Shown: positions 51,047-60,318 of the stretch, in pieces
Layout of the letters: every line of letters starts with the position of its first letter
How positions within the stretch are numbered: position 1 is the stretch's first letter
From: Cohnella baijiui
GTDB taxonomy: Bacteria; Bacillota; Bacilli; Paenibacillales; Paenibacillaceae
Assembly: GCF_020731285.1 (NCBI RefSeq)
Contig: NZ_JAJFOW010000009.1
Span: 124,001-188,000 of the forward strand
Length of the DNA: 64,000 nucleotides
Direction of reading: 5' to 3'
Program-made: the position numbers and the translations under genes
The notes under the pieces: generated by a model
Told to the model about the DNA's origin: nothing
Database searches by the model: none
The model's input: only the letters and a program-made list of their open reading frames with translations

Positions 51047-51431
51047 TGCAACGTTTCGTGCGGCACGTATTCTGTTTATCGCGCTCGCTTGGCTGTTCGC
51101 CGTTTCCATCGCCCTTCAAGTGTTTTTCGCGGGGCTTGCGCTTTTCGTCGATTCCAAAAGCTGGGTCGCCCATGCGGGCTTTGCTAGATATGTAGCGCCG
51201 CTCCCCCTCCTCATGGCCCTTTGCGCCTGGGGCGCCCGCCTGCCCGTTCGGCTTCGCATGAGAAGCGTCGGATTGTTCGGCATGGTGATCGGCATGTTTC
51301 TGACTGCCGTCTTGTCGTCTCGCATCGGCGCATTGTCGGCGCTGCATCCGGTAATCGCCCTTCTGCTGTTTTGGAGCAGCGCGGAGATTCTTCGCGCCTT
51401 CCACCGGCCGGCGTCGCCGTCAAGCTCCTGA
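51039..51431 (+). CDS. DUF6220-like membrane protein
   Basis: The 130-residue protein has four hydrophobic helices; LAWLFAVSIALQVFFAGLALFVD followed by WVAHAGFARYVAPLPLLMAL fits DUF6220. The function is unknown. ATG 51039 is chosen over an upstream in-frame codon because GGGGAAGG lies at proper distance. It closes the operon. Confidence 0.78.
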   Translation: MSNATFRAARILFIALAWLFAVSIALQVFFAGLALFVDSKSWVAHAGFARYVAPLPLLMALCAWGARLPVRLRMRSVGLFGMVIGMFLTAVLSSRIGALSALHPVIALLLFWSSAEILRAFHRPASPSSS

Positions 51432-51481
51432 CCGAACCGGGGCACAGCGCAGCGCGTATTCGTCTATTTTTTTGAAAGCAA

Positions 51482-51507
51482 ACAAGGCACCCGCATGGGT
51501 GCCTTGT
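51482..51507. terminator. Bidirectional terminator between convergent genes
   Basis: ACAAGGCACCC (51482-51492) and GGGTGCCTTGT (51497-51507) form a perfect 11-bp stem with a four-base loop. Confidence 0.82.
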
Positions 51508-51520
51508 CCGGTCTGCCGCG

Positions 51521-52882
51521 TTATACGGGGCTGACGACGAGATCCTCGTCATCGTTGCGGTTGAACGCTTCGCGGTCGAACTCGCCTTCGGAATGCGCCA
51601 CGAGCAGGGACGTCACCGTCGTGCCCGTTGCGTTGACCGCCGTGCGGCCCATGTCGATCAGCGCTTCGACGCCGGCGACGATCGCGATGCCTTCAAGCGG
51701 CAGCCCGAGCGCCGTCAGCACGACGGTCGTGGAGATGACCGCGGGTCCCGGAACGCCGGCTACGCCGATCGAAGAGATGATGCTCACGAGCACCAGGATA
51801 ATGTAGTCCGTCAGGGACAGATGAATGCCGAATACTTGGGCCGTGAACACCGCGACGATCGCCGGCCAGACGCCGCCGCAGCCGTTGAAGTTGACGGAGG
51901 CGCCCAGCGGGGCGACGAAGCTCGCGATGCGCGGCGAAACGTGCAGCCGCTTGGTGATGACCTCCAGATTAACCGGCAGCGTCGCATAGCTGCTGCGGGT
52001 CGTGAAGGCGACGGCGATCATCGGGTAAATTTTGCGGAAGAAATGGATTGGATTGACCTTGGCCACCAGCAGCACCAATCCGCCGAACACGAGCACGAAG
52101 TGCAGAATCAGCGCGACGTAGGAGGAGACGATGACGCTGCCGAGCTCCTGCAGCGTCTCCCAACCGTACTTGGCCGTGATGCCCGCGATCAGCGCGAACA
52201 CGCCGTAGGGCGTCAGGCGAATGATGAACTTGACGACCTGGTGCATAATTTGCGTAAGCGAGGCGATCAGATCGCGCGCCGGCTTTACCGCATCCGGGTT
52301 TTTCGAGCCGACCTTGATGATGGCCACGGCGATGAAGATCGCGAAGATGAGCACGGGCACGACCTTGCCTTGCGCAGCTTCATTAAAGGGATTCGACGGC
52401 ACGAGGCTCAGGATGACATCCGAGAACGTCGGGATCTCCCGCGCCTGGAAGCCTTCCGGCACCGCCTGCTGGATGCCGCGGCCCGGATTGAAGAGCAGCG
52501 CGACGAGCAGGCCGATGATCGAGGCGACGCCCGTCGTGCCGAGGAACCAGGCGAACGTCTTGAAGCCGATCTTGCGCAAGTAGTCCAGGCTGGTCAGCGA
52601 GGCGATGCTGTTCAGCACGAGCACGAAAACGAGCGGAATGACCAGCATCCGGATCAGGCTGACGTAGATGCTGCCGAACGTCGCGATCGCTTTCGTCTCG
52701 AAGTCGAAGCTCTGGAAGAAGATGCCGGCGACCAGGCCGAGGCCAAGGCCGGTCAGCACGCGCGTGCCGAAGCCGACCCGCTTGCGCGCCAAGTAAAACA
52801 ATATCCCGAACACGAACAACGATAGGACGAAGCCGTACCAGTTCGTTTCAATCGCGGATAAGAGGTTGTTGTCGATATTCAC
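51521..52882 (-). CDS. Dicarboxylate/amino acid:cation symporter, TcyP-like cystine type
   Basis: The 453-residue protein has the DAACS fold with about eight helices and two hairpins: GSIYVSLIRMLVIPLVFVLVLNSI, AFTTRSSYATLPVNLEVI, and GASVNFNGCGGVWPAIVAVF. The length and the AFTTRSS and NFNGCGG wording suggest the L-cystine uptake protein TcyP rather than GltP. It starts at GTG 52882 after AGGAGG. Its promoter and a palindrome lie upstream. Confidence 0.88.
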   Translation of the reverse strand: MNIDNNLLSAIETNWYGFVLSLFVFGILFYLARKRVGFGTRVLTGLGLGLVAGIFFQSFDFETKAIATFGSIYVSLIRMLVIPLVFVLVLNSIASLTSLDYLRKIGFKTFAWFLGTTGVASIIGLLVALLFNPGRGIQQAVPEGFQAREIPTFSDVILSLVPSNPFNEAAQGKVVPVLIFAIFIAVAIIKVGSKNPDAVKPARDLIASLTQIMHQVVKFIIRLTPYGVFALIAGITAKYGWETLQELGSVIVSSYVALILHFVLVFGGLVLLVAKVNPIHFFRKIYPMIAVAFTTRSSYATLPVNLEVITKRLHVSPRIASFVAPLGASVNFNGCGGVWPAIVAVFTAQVFGIHLSLTDYIILVLVSIISSIGVAGVPGPAVISTTVVLTALGLPLEGIAIVAGVEALIDMGRTAVNATGTTVTSLLVAHSEGEFDREAFNRNDDEDLVVSPV

Positions 52883-52901
52883 TGCGAATTATCCTCCTAA
52901 A

Positions 52902-52918
52902 CCAACAAACTTTGTTGG
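52902..52918. promoter_or_regulatory. Perfect palindrome in the tcyP-like leader
   Basis: CCAACAAACTTTGTTGG has 8-bp arms around one base. It lies about 17 bases downstream of the -10, so it is transcribed; a bound repressor would act as a roadblock at the start site. Confidence 0.65.
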
Positions 52919-52934
52919 AATTTGTGGTAGGTTT

Positions 52935-52963
52935 ACTTTACCTTTGTCGAATGAGCTTGTCAA
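52935..52963 (-). promoter_or_regulatory. Promoter of the tcyP-like gene
   Basis: On the minus strand a perfect TTGACA (52963-52958) and TAAAGT (52940-52935) are 17 bases apart. Confidence 0.8.
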
Positions 52964-53013
52964 TCGTTTGTTTTTAATTCCGACAAAAACGATAGAAAAT
53001 AAATAATTAAGGA

Positions 53014-53042
53014 TTGACAGAGATAGGAGGCGCGACTAAGAT
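53014..53042 (+). promoter_or_regulatory. Promoter of the Ala-rich/SLH gene pair
   Basis: TTGACA (53014-53019) and TAAGAT (53037-53042) are 17 bases apart. The following 270 bases hold no firm gene: a hairpin CGCCC-TTTT-GGGCG (53120-53133) and T-rich DNA at 53150-53158. A 32-codon frame at 53041-53139 has GGAGG upstream but its ATG lies in the -10. Confidence 0.6.
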
Positions 53043-53312
53043 GAGGTTACGTGAAGCGATAATGAGACGAAAAAAGTTGATTTCTACATCTACTGGACCG
53101 CCAGAGATTCAACAGAGATCGCCCTTTTGGGCGTTCTAGGTTGGGTCTTCTTTTTTTGGAATTCGGACCAAACGTGAAAAGGGGAGAAGTCACGTTGGGC
53201 CGGTTCGTCGTCCCGTTCGGCGCGTCCGGATCCGCTCCGGGCCGCCTCCACGAATCCCACCATGCGCGAGGAAGACGCGAACGCGCGCCTCGTAGCGAAA
53301 GGACGGACATCC

Positions 53313-54038
53313 GTGAAGAAAGTAACCGTATCCCTTGCCGTCGCAGCCGTAGCTTTTTCCGCCATCACCTACGCTGCCATCGCCGCCAAACAAGGACCGT
53401 CGAAAGCGGAAGCCGCGCCGGCTGTCGCCGTAGCGACGGCATCGCCGACCGCCGCGGCCGCGCCCGAAGCGACGCCGGAGGCGACACCCACCGCCGACGC
53501 TTCCGCCCAGCAGCCCACGCCGGCGGCAGAACCCGCGACCGCCGTTTCGAATGAAGCACCCGCCACTTCCCCCGCTCCGGCGCCGAAGGCGGAAGCCGCG
53601 CCTGCAGTCGCAGCGCCTGCGACCGAGCCGGCCGTCGCCGTGAAGGACGTCGCGCCTAAGGCCACTCCGGCGGCTCAAGCGCAAGCCGGCGAAGCCAAGT
53701 CTTCCAGCACTGTGACGACGGCTGCCGTGAAGCCTGCCGCAGCGACCGCCGAGCCGAAGACGGCGGCCCAGCCGCAAGCGACGCCCGCTCCCGCCGCGGA
53801 GACGGCGAAGCCGACGGCCACCCCGGTGCCGACCGCGACGCCCGAGCCGAAGAAAGCCGCCAATTTCGTGAAGAAGTCCGATACGAAGCCGACCGCGAAG
53901 GCGGCAGCCGAACCGGCAGCAGCCGCTTCGTCTTTGTCTTCGTCTTCGTCCTCGTCCTCGCCTGCTTCCTCCCCGTCGTCGCCTTCCTCTTCGCCTTCGG
54001 ACGAGGTGTGCCCGCCGGTCGAGGAAAATTGCCCGTAA
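53313..54038 (+). CDS. Exported Ala/Pro/Thr-rich low-complexity protein
   Basis: GTG 53313 follows AAAGGACGG. The 241-residue protein has one hydrophobic helix (VTVSLAVAAVAFSAITYAAIAA), then nearly 180 residues of Ala, Pro, Thr, Glu and Lys with ATPEATPTA- and PTATPVPTA-like words. A serine run and the tail DEVCPPVEENCP follow. It probably is a wall-spanning or secreted spacer. The only two cysteines sit in the last 12 residues. It is 54 bases upstream of the SLH gene and likely co-transcribed. Confidence 0.75.
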   Translation: MKKVTVSLAVAAVAFSAITYAAIAAKQGPSKAEAAPAVAVATASPTAAAAPEATPEATPTADASAQQPTPAAEPATAVSNEAPATSPAPAPKAEAAPAVAAPATEPAVAVKDVAPKATPAAQAQAGEAKSSSTVTTAAVKPAAATAEPKTAAQPQATPAPAAETAKPTATPVPTATPEPKKAANFVKKSDTKPTAKAAAEPAAAASSLSSSSSSSSPASSPSSPSSSPSDEVCPPVEENCP

Positions 54039-54092
54039 GTCGGACGCTTTTCCGCCTTATCTTACTTTGACTACACGACTAGAGGAGCCCTT

Positions 54093-57000
54093 ATGAACGC
54101 TAAATTTATCCCTGCCAAGCGCATCGTAGCGCTGCTGATGGCCGCCCTCCTGGTGCTGCCGGCCTTCTACCGGGCCGGCTCGGCGAACGCGGCCGAGGCT
54201 TCGGCCTTCGCCCCGCTCTCGGGCACGGCGATCAGCCACTACGACTATTTCACCGACGTCTATCCGAAGCTGCATAACGCCGACCACGTCTTCAAGGCCC
54301 TCACCTATGAGGATCTCGTCCATGTGCTGGATAGCGACGGCACCTACGCCATCCTGTTCGGCGGCGCTTCGATCGCCGGCACCCAGGCCAACATCAGCTA
54401 CATTAACGAGGTCGCCAAGGCCTATGGAGTCAAGACGGTCTACAACTTCGACACCAAACTGGACGGCGCGGCGCTGGACATCGCGGACAGCGCCAACCGG
54501 TTCGCCAATGTGTACACCGATCTGGTCAGCAAATACTTGACCGAGAGGGACCCGAGCGGCGCGGTCGTCGCGCCGAGCCCGGCGTCCAACGTCAAGGATG
54601 CTTCCCTCTTGTTCGTTTACAACAAAAACCACAAGAACGGCGATAACCGCGCGCCGATCCTGGCTTCGCTCAGAATCGACGGGGACGAGTCCGACTACTT
54701 GACGGACGGCTCGCCGGACGCAGCCAAGATCGAGGCCTTCAAGTCGGACGTCCTCGGCGTCCTGCAGGCGGCTTCGTCCTACGACAGCGTCGACGCCTAC
54801 GATTTTATCGCGCCGGCCTTCAACGCCAACGTCCTGCACAATACGACCGGCCAGCCGCCGATCTTCGACGGATCGGACCGCAATCTGGTCTTTGAGCACA
54901 CAACCTATCACGAGCTAACCCGACTGCTGGCCAGCCAAGGCAACTATGCCATCCTGTTCGGCGGCTCCTGGTGCCCGAACACCCAGGCGGCGATCAAGTT
55001 CATCAACGAATACGCCAAAAAGTACAACGTCGACAAAGTCTACATGTGGGATCCGCGGCTCGATGCCGGCGTAGACGTCTCCAAGCCGGCCGGCTACGAC
55101 ACGCACGAGAACGACCGGCTCATGGTGCGCGACACCAGAAATGCCTACGCCAGGCTGTACGTGGATCTGGTCAATACTTACCTGACCAACATCCAGACGC
55201 AGTACCTGAAGACGTCGAACAACGTAAACTACCTAGGCCCGAACGGCGAATCCGTCGTAGCCAACAAACTGCAGGTTCCTTACTTCTTCATCTACAACAA
55301 AGACAACAAGGACGAAAACGGGAACACGGCACCGATCTTCGGCCACGTAGAGCTGATGTACGGCTGGAAAACGATTCAGCCGGGCGCCGTCAACGCCAAC
55401 AATCAGCCGTACCTGTACAACGAAACCTACAAAGCGGGGCTCGACCGCGTCTTGTCTCGTCTCGAATCCGTACCGACCGGGCTTTCGGGCATCGCGCCGT
55501 CGGGCGCGGACAGCGGCGACGGCCAGATCGTCGGCGTGAATGGCCGGCCTCTGGAGTACAAGCTGGCGGGAGCATCGGATTACCTCCCGGCGAACGGCGC
55601 GTCCATCACCGGACTGGTCTACGGCACATATGAAGTGCGCTACGCTTCAAAGCCGGGCTTTCAAGGTCCCGTAGCGGTCGGCGGCGTGCACGCCGAGGTG
55701 GCTTACCCGGCCGGCCAATCGATCCAAGTCGTCGTACCGGCTCCGATCTTCGACCAAGCGCCCCCGACGGGCTTGATCGGAATCGCTCCGACCTCGCCGG
55801 CCAACGATGACGGACAAATTACGGGCACCACAACCGATCTGGAATACAAATTCGCGGACGACGACGTCTTCCTCCCCGCCACGGCGCCTTCCATCACGGG
55901 CCTGGTCTACGGCACGTATCAAGTGCGCGTGGCGGCCAAGCCGGGGTACCGGGCGAGCCCGATCGTCGAGGTCGTCATTCCGGCCTATGGCGATCTGGGG
56001 CAAGAAGCGCCGACCGGCTTGTCCGGCATCGCGCCGAGCGCGCCCGAAGCAGCGGACGGTCAGATTATCGGCGTGACGGAAGGGCAAGAGTATAGGCCCG
56101 CTTCCGCCAAAGACTATCTCCCGGTCACGGGAACGGCGATTACCGGACTGGCGCCGGGTTCCTATCTCGTGCGCTTCGCGGCCAAGCCCGGCTACAGCCA
56201 AAGCCCGGCCGTCGAAGTCGTCGTGCCGGCTTTACAGGCCCCGCCGACCGGGCTGACGGGCATCGCCCCGACCTCCTCGGCCAACAATGACGGCCAAATC
56301 ACGGGCACGGCGGACGGCCAGGAGTTCAAGCGTCACGGCGACGCCGACTACCGTCCGGCGAAGGCACCCGCGATCCGTGGCTTGGCTGCGGGCACGTACC
56401 ACGTCCGCTTCGCGGCCAAGTTCGGTTACATTGCTAGCCCCGACGTCGAAGTCGTCGTGCCGGCTTACGTCTCGCCCGGCAGCCCTGGCGGACCAAGCGG
56501 GCCCGGCGGTTCTACGCCGACGCCGCCGCCTTCTCCGACGCCGGCACCTACGCCGATCCCGGTCGATCCGGCCGATCCGACCAAGGCCATTATCAGCACG
56601 ACGGTAGCCTCCCAGACGGATGCGGCCACAGGCGCCACGACGGCCGCCATCACCGCAGCCGCGGCGCAGGAGCTGCTGGACGGCGCGAAAGAGGCCGAAG
56701 CGGCCGGCAAGAAGACGGTCGTCGCCTTCAAGGTGGCCGCGGAAGACGCCTCCCGCTCGGTCGAGCTTCGCATTCCGCGAAGCGCCTTCGACAGCCTCGC
56801 CAAGGATACGAAGGCCGAACTGAAGTTCGACTTCGGCCGGCTCGGCACGCTCGTCTTCGACGCTTCGTCCGTCGACGGCATCCAAGCCTCGCCGAACGCC
56901 GGAGACATCGTCGTCAAGATCGCCAAATCCGAGCTAACGGAGGAGGGCAAGCAAGCGCTGGGCGATCGTCCGGTCTTCGACCTCTATGTCTTTGCGGGCG

Positions 57001-57752
57001 ATCAGGCCATATCCGGCTTTGGCGGACGCGTCTCCGTCAGCCTGCCGTACGCGCTTCAGGCCGGGGAAGATCCGCAAGCTGTCGTCGTCTACCGGATTAG
57101 CGACGAAGGCGAGCTGATCACGCTGCGCGGCGGATTCCATGCCGCGACCGGCACGGTCGACTTCGCGACGACGCACTTCTCGGAATACATCATCGGCTAC
57201 AACGCCGTCTCGTTCTCCGACGTAACGCCCGGCATCTGGTACAAGGACGCGGTCGTCTACCTGGCCGCGCGGGGCGTCACCACCGGCACCGACGAGACGC
57301 ACTTCAGCCCGAACGCGACCGTCACCCGCGGCCAGTTCGTCGTCCTGCTGCTGAAGGCTTACGGCATCGGGCCGGACGAACAGCCGACCGCGAACTTCGC
57401 CGATGCGGGCAGCACGTATTATACGAACTACCTGGCGGCGGCCAAGCGGCTCGGCATTACGCAAGGCCTGGGCGACAACAAATTCGCCCCGGACAGCAAA
57501 GTGTCCCGCGAGGAGCTGTTTACCCTGCTGTACCGTGCGCTCGATACGCTTGGCGAGCTGCCGGCGGCGAAGGGGGGCGCGTCCGTGTCCGGCTTCTCCG
57601 ACGCGAGCCGCATCGCCGGCTACGCGCAGGAAGCCTTCAAGTCGCTCGTCGAGGGCGGCGTCGTCACGGGGGCCGACGGAAAGCTGAATCCGAAGGAGAT
57701 CTCTACCCGCGCTCAAGTGGCGCAAGTGCTGTACAACCTGCTGTCCAAATAA
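54093..57752 (+). CDS. SLH-anchored surface protein with two thioredoxin-like domains
   Basis: The 1219-residue protein has a signal peptide (cleavage near ANA 33). Two homologous alpha/beta domains resemble the thioredoxin fold: YAILFGGASIAGTQANISYINEVAKA-like at about 84 and YAILFGGSWCPNTQAAIKFIN at about 284. Only the second keeps one Cys (294) where thioredoxins have CxxC. Four repeats of about 80-95 residues start with PTGLSGIAPS (near 462, 558, 640, 717). A Pro/Ser/Gly linker, an Ala-rich beta domain (about 830-1035) and three SLH repeats (1040-1219) follow. The role may be redox or thiol chemistry at the S-layer, or adhesion. Confidence 0.85.
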   Translation: MNAKFIPAKRIVALLMAALLVLPAFYRAGSANAAEASAFAPLSGTAISHYDYFTDVYPKLHNADHVFKALTYEDLVHVLDSDGTYAILFGGASIAGTQANISYINEVAKAYGVKTVYNFDTKLDGAALDIADSANRFANVYTDLVSKYLTERDPSGAVVAPSPASNVKDASLLFVYNKNHKNGDNRAPILASLRIDGDESDYLTDGSPDAAKIEAFKSDVLGVLQAASSYDSVDAYDFIAPAFNANVLHNTTGQPPIFDGSDRNLVFEHTTYHELTRLLASQGNYAILFGGSWCPNTQAAIKFINEYAKKYNVDKVYMWDPRLDAGVDVSKPAGYDTHENDRLMVRDTRNAYARLYVDLVNTYLTNIQTQYLKTSNNVNYLGPNGESVVANKLQVPYFFIYNKDNKDENGNTAPIFGHVELMYGWKTIQPGAVNANNQPYLYNETYKAGLDRVLSRLESVPTGLSGIAPSGADSGDGQIVGVNGRPLEYKLAGASDYLPANGASITGLVYGTYEVRYASKPGFQGPVAVGGVHAEVAYPAGQSIQVVVPAPIFDQAPPTGLIGIAPTSPANDDGQITGTTTDLEYKFADDDVFLPATAPSITGLVYGTYQVRVAAKPGYRASPIVEVVIPAYGDLGQEAPTGLSGIAPSAPEAADGQIIGVTEGQEYRPASAKDYLPVTGTAITGLAPGSYLVRFAAKPGYSQSPAVEVVVPALQAPPTGLTGIAPTSSANNDGQITGTADGQEFKRHGDADYRPAKAPAIRGLAAGTYHVRFAAKFGYIASPDVEVVVPAYVSPGSPGGPSGPGGSTPTPPPSPTPAPTPIPVDPADPTKAIISTTVASQTDAATGATTAAITAAAAQELLDGAKEAEAAGKKTVVAFKVAAEDASRSVELRIPRSAFDSLAKDTKAELKFDFGRLGTLVFDASSVDGIQASPNAGDIVVKIAKSELTEEGKQALGDRPVFDLYVFAGDQAISGFGGRVSVSLPYALQAGEDPQAVVVYRISDEGELITLRGGFHAATGTVDFATTHFSEYIIGYNAVSFSDVTPGIWYKDAVVYLAARGVTTGTDETHFSPNATVTRGQFVVLLLKAYGIGPDEQPTANFADAGSTYYTNYLAAAKRLGITQGLGDNKFAPDSKVSREELFTLLYRALDTLGELPAAKGGASVSGFSDASRIAGYAQEAFKSLVEGGVVTGADGKLNPKEISTRAQVAQVLYNLLSK

Positions 57753-57764
57753 CAGACCAAAAGA

Positions 57765-57805
57765 AAGAATGGCGGCTCGGGAATGTTCCCGAAGCCGCCA
57801 TTCTT
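57765..57805. terminator. Bidirectional terminator after the SLH gene
   Basis: AAGAATGGCGGC (57765-57776) pairs with GCCGCCATTCTT (57794-57805), and CGGGAA/TTCCCG closes the loop. Confidence 0.88.
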
Positions 57806-57826
57806 GTTTGGGGTTCGATCGTCCCC

Positions 57827-58237
57827 TTACTCCCGGCAGATCATCAGCTTGTTGCCGTCCGGGTCCTTCACGACGAACCAATGATCGTGCTCAATCTCCG
57901 TGACGAGCTCCGCCCCGATCCGCTTCATGTAGTCGAGCGAGCCCTGCAGATCCTGGGTCATCAACATGAAGGCGGGCGTCTCGATGGTCGGAGCCCCCTC
58001 GGGCCGGTCGCCGCCCCACTGCGGCATCGTATCGAGGATGATGCCGGTCCCCTGCATCGGCAGCGGACACAGGTGGCCGCTCAGGATTTCGCATTCGTCT
58101 TCGTTCAGTCCGAGGACCCGGCAGTACCAGCTGCGCGAACGCTCGATATCCCGTACGGGGATGAAAATGCTGCCGACTTTGTTTTGGATCGGGCTAGCTT
58201 GCTCATGGCCCGCCGCGGGCGTTTGTGCTGGGTTCAT
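57827..58237 (-). CDS. VOC/glyoxalase-like protein
   Basis: The 136-residue protein has the vicinal-oxygen-chelate pattern: VGSIFIPVRDIERSRSWYCRVLGL in the first half, TPAFMLMTQDLQGSLDYMKRIGAEL in the second and HWFVVKDPDGNKLMICRE at the end. Such proteins include glyoxalases, dioxygenases and antibiotic-binding proteins. The start at ATG 58237 after GGAGGG removes a longer open extension that lacks a ribosome site. Confidence 0.85.
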   Translation of the reverse strand: MNPAQTPAAGHEQASPIQNKVGSIFIPVRDIERSRSWYCRVLGLNEDECEILSGHLCPLPMQGTGIILDTMPQWGGDRPEGAPTIETPAFMLMTQDLQGSLDYMKRIGAELVTEIEHDHWFVVKDPDGNKLMICRE

Positions 58238-58342
58238 CGCTTTCCCTCCATAGATCATTTTTAGCGTCTGGGGAATGACAGCCGGTCTATACCCTTCCGG
58301 TGGAAGGGGATGTGCGGGATTTTTGCTCAAAAGGAAGCCTCC

Positions 58343-59716
58343 TCATGGGGTTTGACGCCGTACGACCGGCACGCAGCAGACCGCCCGGATCGAACGTTCC
58401 AGCTCTTCGTCTTCCTGCGCCCGGACGTGATCGGCCGGCAGGTAGCAAGCATACCAGCGCCTTGCGTCGTCCAAAGCATACGTCTCCGACGCCGCGAGCC
58501 AGCGATAGATCCGTTCGAGGACGCCCGTCATCGAGCCGTACGCCCGCGTGGCGAGGCAGGCATACGAGCCGCCCGCCAGTTCGGACAGGCGGTCTTCCTC
58601 CCCGAGGACGGCGGACGGCAGCGCTTCGGGAACGGCAATGCCGATCTCATACGTCTGACTTTCCTCCGGCGATGTGCCATAGCTGCATCTCATGAATACT
58701 TGCAGCCGCCGGTCCCCCGCGAGGCCGCGGCGCGTCAGCCACGCCGAGGCGGCTGCGTCCGCCCGGGACGCGCAGTCCGTTCCTTCCGCCCGGAAAGTCA
58801 CGACCTTTACGGGCGCCCGCTCCGCGATCTCGATGCCGTCTCGTTCCTCGGAGCGTCTTACGGGCAGGTAAAGCTTCATGCGCGCCAGGCGGCCGTTGAA
58901 TGTCTGGTATTCCTCTAAGAATCCGTGCTCCCCGAGCTCGAATCGGCTTCGCGGCAGCCACTCCGACAGCAGAAGGTCCCAAGTCTTCCGGACCTCGGCC
59001 GGCGGATGCGGCGGCGTCCAGGTGACGGCATAGGTGCCGCCTAGCATTTCGACAGGCTCCAGCGGCTCCGTATTTCCGGCCGCGTCGCCCAGGTACTCGT
59101 CGCCAACGGCCGCCATCCGGTAGCCGTACGTCCCCGTACCTTCCCCCGGCTCCGCGTTCCAGCCGAACAGCCGCGCCCGCCCCGGGTCGATCCGGCGATC
59201 CGAGAGCAAGCTCGCGAATCGGGCGAACGCCTCCTCCTCCATGCCTTCCTCCCGGTCCGCGACATGGAGCCAGCTCACGCCGCGCTGGGGAGCGAGGCGG
59301 ATGACTTTCACATCTTGGTAACGTTCCGACACTTCCCGCTCTTCGGCGTACGCCACCCGCTCCTGCAGGTGAATCCGTTCAAAATGATAAATCGTCCCCG
59401 TGGTCCGATAAAGGCCCGGGGTCAGGCCGGTGCAGCGCTTGAACGTCTTGAGGAACGTCTGATAGGCGTCAAAGCCGCAGGCGAACCCGATCTCTTTGGC
59501 GGATAACTCCGTCTGGCGGAGGAGGACGGCCGCCTCGCTCGTCCGCCGCTTGCGGATATATTCTTTGATCGGGTGACCCGTCAGCGCGTAAAACAGACGG
59601 TACAGGTTCGGCACCGACATCGCCGCCGCACGGCCGATCTCCTCCAGCGTGACCTGCTCGGCCAGGCGCTCCTCGATATAATCGATCGCGCGTTGAACCG
59701 TGTCTACCGTCTGCAT
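58343..59716 (-). CDS. AraC-family regulator with two GyrI-like ligand domains
   Basis: The 457-residue protein opens with an AraC double HTH (VTLEEIGRAAAMSVPNLYRLFYALTG and KEIGFACGFDAYQTFLKTFKRCTG, then TPGLYR). Two GyrI/E_bind-type domains follow (YGYRMAAVGDEYLG with MLGGTYAVTWTPP, and VKVVTFRAEGTDCAS with YEIGIAVPEAL, LAGGSYACLATRA). It resembles Rob/BmrR-style drug-sensing activators with a duplicated effector part. ATG 59716 follows AAAGGAGG closely; ATG 59737 is the alternative. Confidence 0.87.
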   Translation of the reverse strand: MQTVDTVQRAIDYIEERLAEQVTLEEIGRAAAMSVPNLYRLFYALTGHPIKEYIRKRRTSEAAVLLRQTELSAKEIGFACGFDAYQTFLKTFKRCTGLTPGLYRTTGTIYHFERIHLQERVAYAEEREVSERYQDVKVIRLAPQRGVSWLHVADREEGMEEEAFARFASLLSDRRIDPGRARLFGWNAEPGEGTGTYGYRMAAVGDEYLGDAAGNTEPLEPVEMLGGTYAVTWTPPHPPAEVRKTWDLLLSEWLPRSRFELGEHGFLEEYQTFNGRLARMKLYLPVRRSEERDGIEIAERAPVKVVTFRAEGTDCASRADAAASAWLTRRGLAGDRRLQVFMRCSYGTSPEESQTYEIGIAVPEALPSAVLGEEDRLSELAGGSYACLATRAYGSMTGVLERIYRWLAASETYALDDARRWYACYLPADHVRAQEDEELERSIRAVCCVPVVRRQTP

Positions 59717-59851
59717 GCCGCCTCCTTTCCGCGCCATCCCCGCATCTGCGTGACGCTTTCGCTGCTGAACCTAGCATAGCAAATGATCCGCGGCTTGGAC
59801 TCTCTATTTTTATCAAGAAACGCCCTCGCGAGATTCGCGGCCCGAAAACGC

Positions 59852-59889
59852 AAAAACATCCCCGCCAGCCATGCGGCTTTGCGGGGATG
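59852..59889 (-). terminator. Terminator of the 98-residue membrane protein gene
   Basis: CATCCCCGC (59857-59865) and GCGGGGATG (59881-59889) pair around a GC-rich loop, and the minus strand continues with TTTTT. Confidence 0.8.
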
Positions 59890-59892
59890 CCA

Positions 59893-60189
59893 TTAGGCGC
59901 GGCGGGGAGAAGCCAAAGCTCCCAACAGCAGGGCCAACCCGGTCACGAGATGCAGGAACCAGCCCACAAAAGGGATCCAGGCGAGGCAGGAAGTCACGAT
60001 GCCCAAGATCGACCCCGCCGACGACTCGCGGTTGGCGTTGGACATCAGGAGCGTAATAAGGTGTAGAATCAACATGATGACGAGCGGCGCGTATCCCCAG
60101 CCGATCACGATCAGCCCCCCGATAAACGGGATCGCCAAGATGATCTCGAGGACGCCGGTCAACAGCTTCATCGTTCTGGCATTCGGCAT
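59893..60189 (-). CDS. Small membrane protein, three helices, unknown
   Basis: The 98-residue protein starts at ATG 60189 after AAGGAGTG. It has three hydrophobic helices (LTGVLEIILAIPFIGGLIVI, YAPLVIMLILHLITLLM, SILGIVTSCLAWIPFVGWFLHLVTGLALLLG). No charged catalytic motif is present and I do not recognise a named family. Confidence 0.8.
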   Translation of the reverse strand: MPNARTMKLLTGVLEIILAIPFIGGLIVIGWGYAPLVIMLILHLITLLMSNANRESSAGSILGIVTSCLAWIPFVGWFLHLVTGLALLLGALASPRRA

Positions 60190-60318
60190 GATTCGGCACT
60201 CCTTCTCCGATGGTTGACCCCATCCTATCATGGCCGAGCCTGTCCGAGCAATCGGACGCACGTCGAGCTCCCGGCCGGCCGCGCGAACGAGATGCAGCCT
60301 GGCCCGAAGCCCGGGAGG

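Noticed and set aside
53041..53139. 32-residue leader peptide upstream of the Ala-rich gene
   Set aside because: Its GGAGG and ATG fall within a TTGACA-17-TAAGAT promoter, so the transcript from it would not contain them; kept only as a remark.
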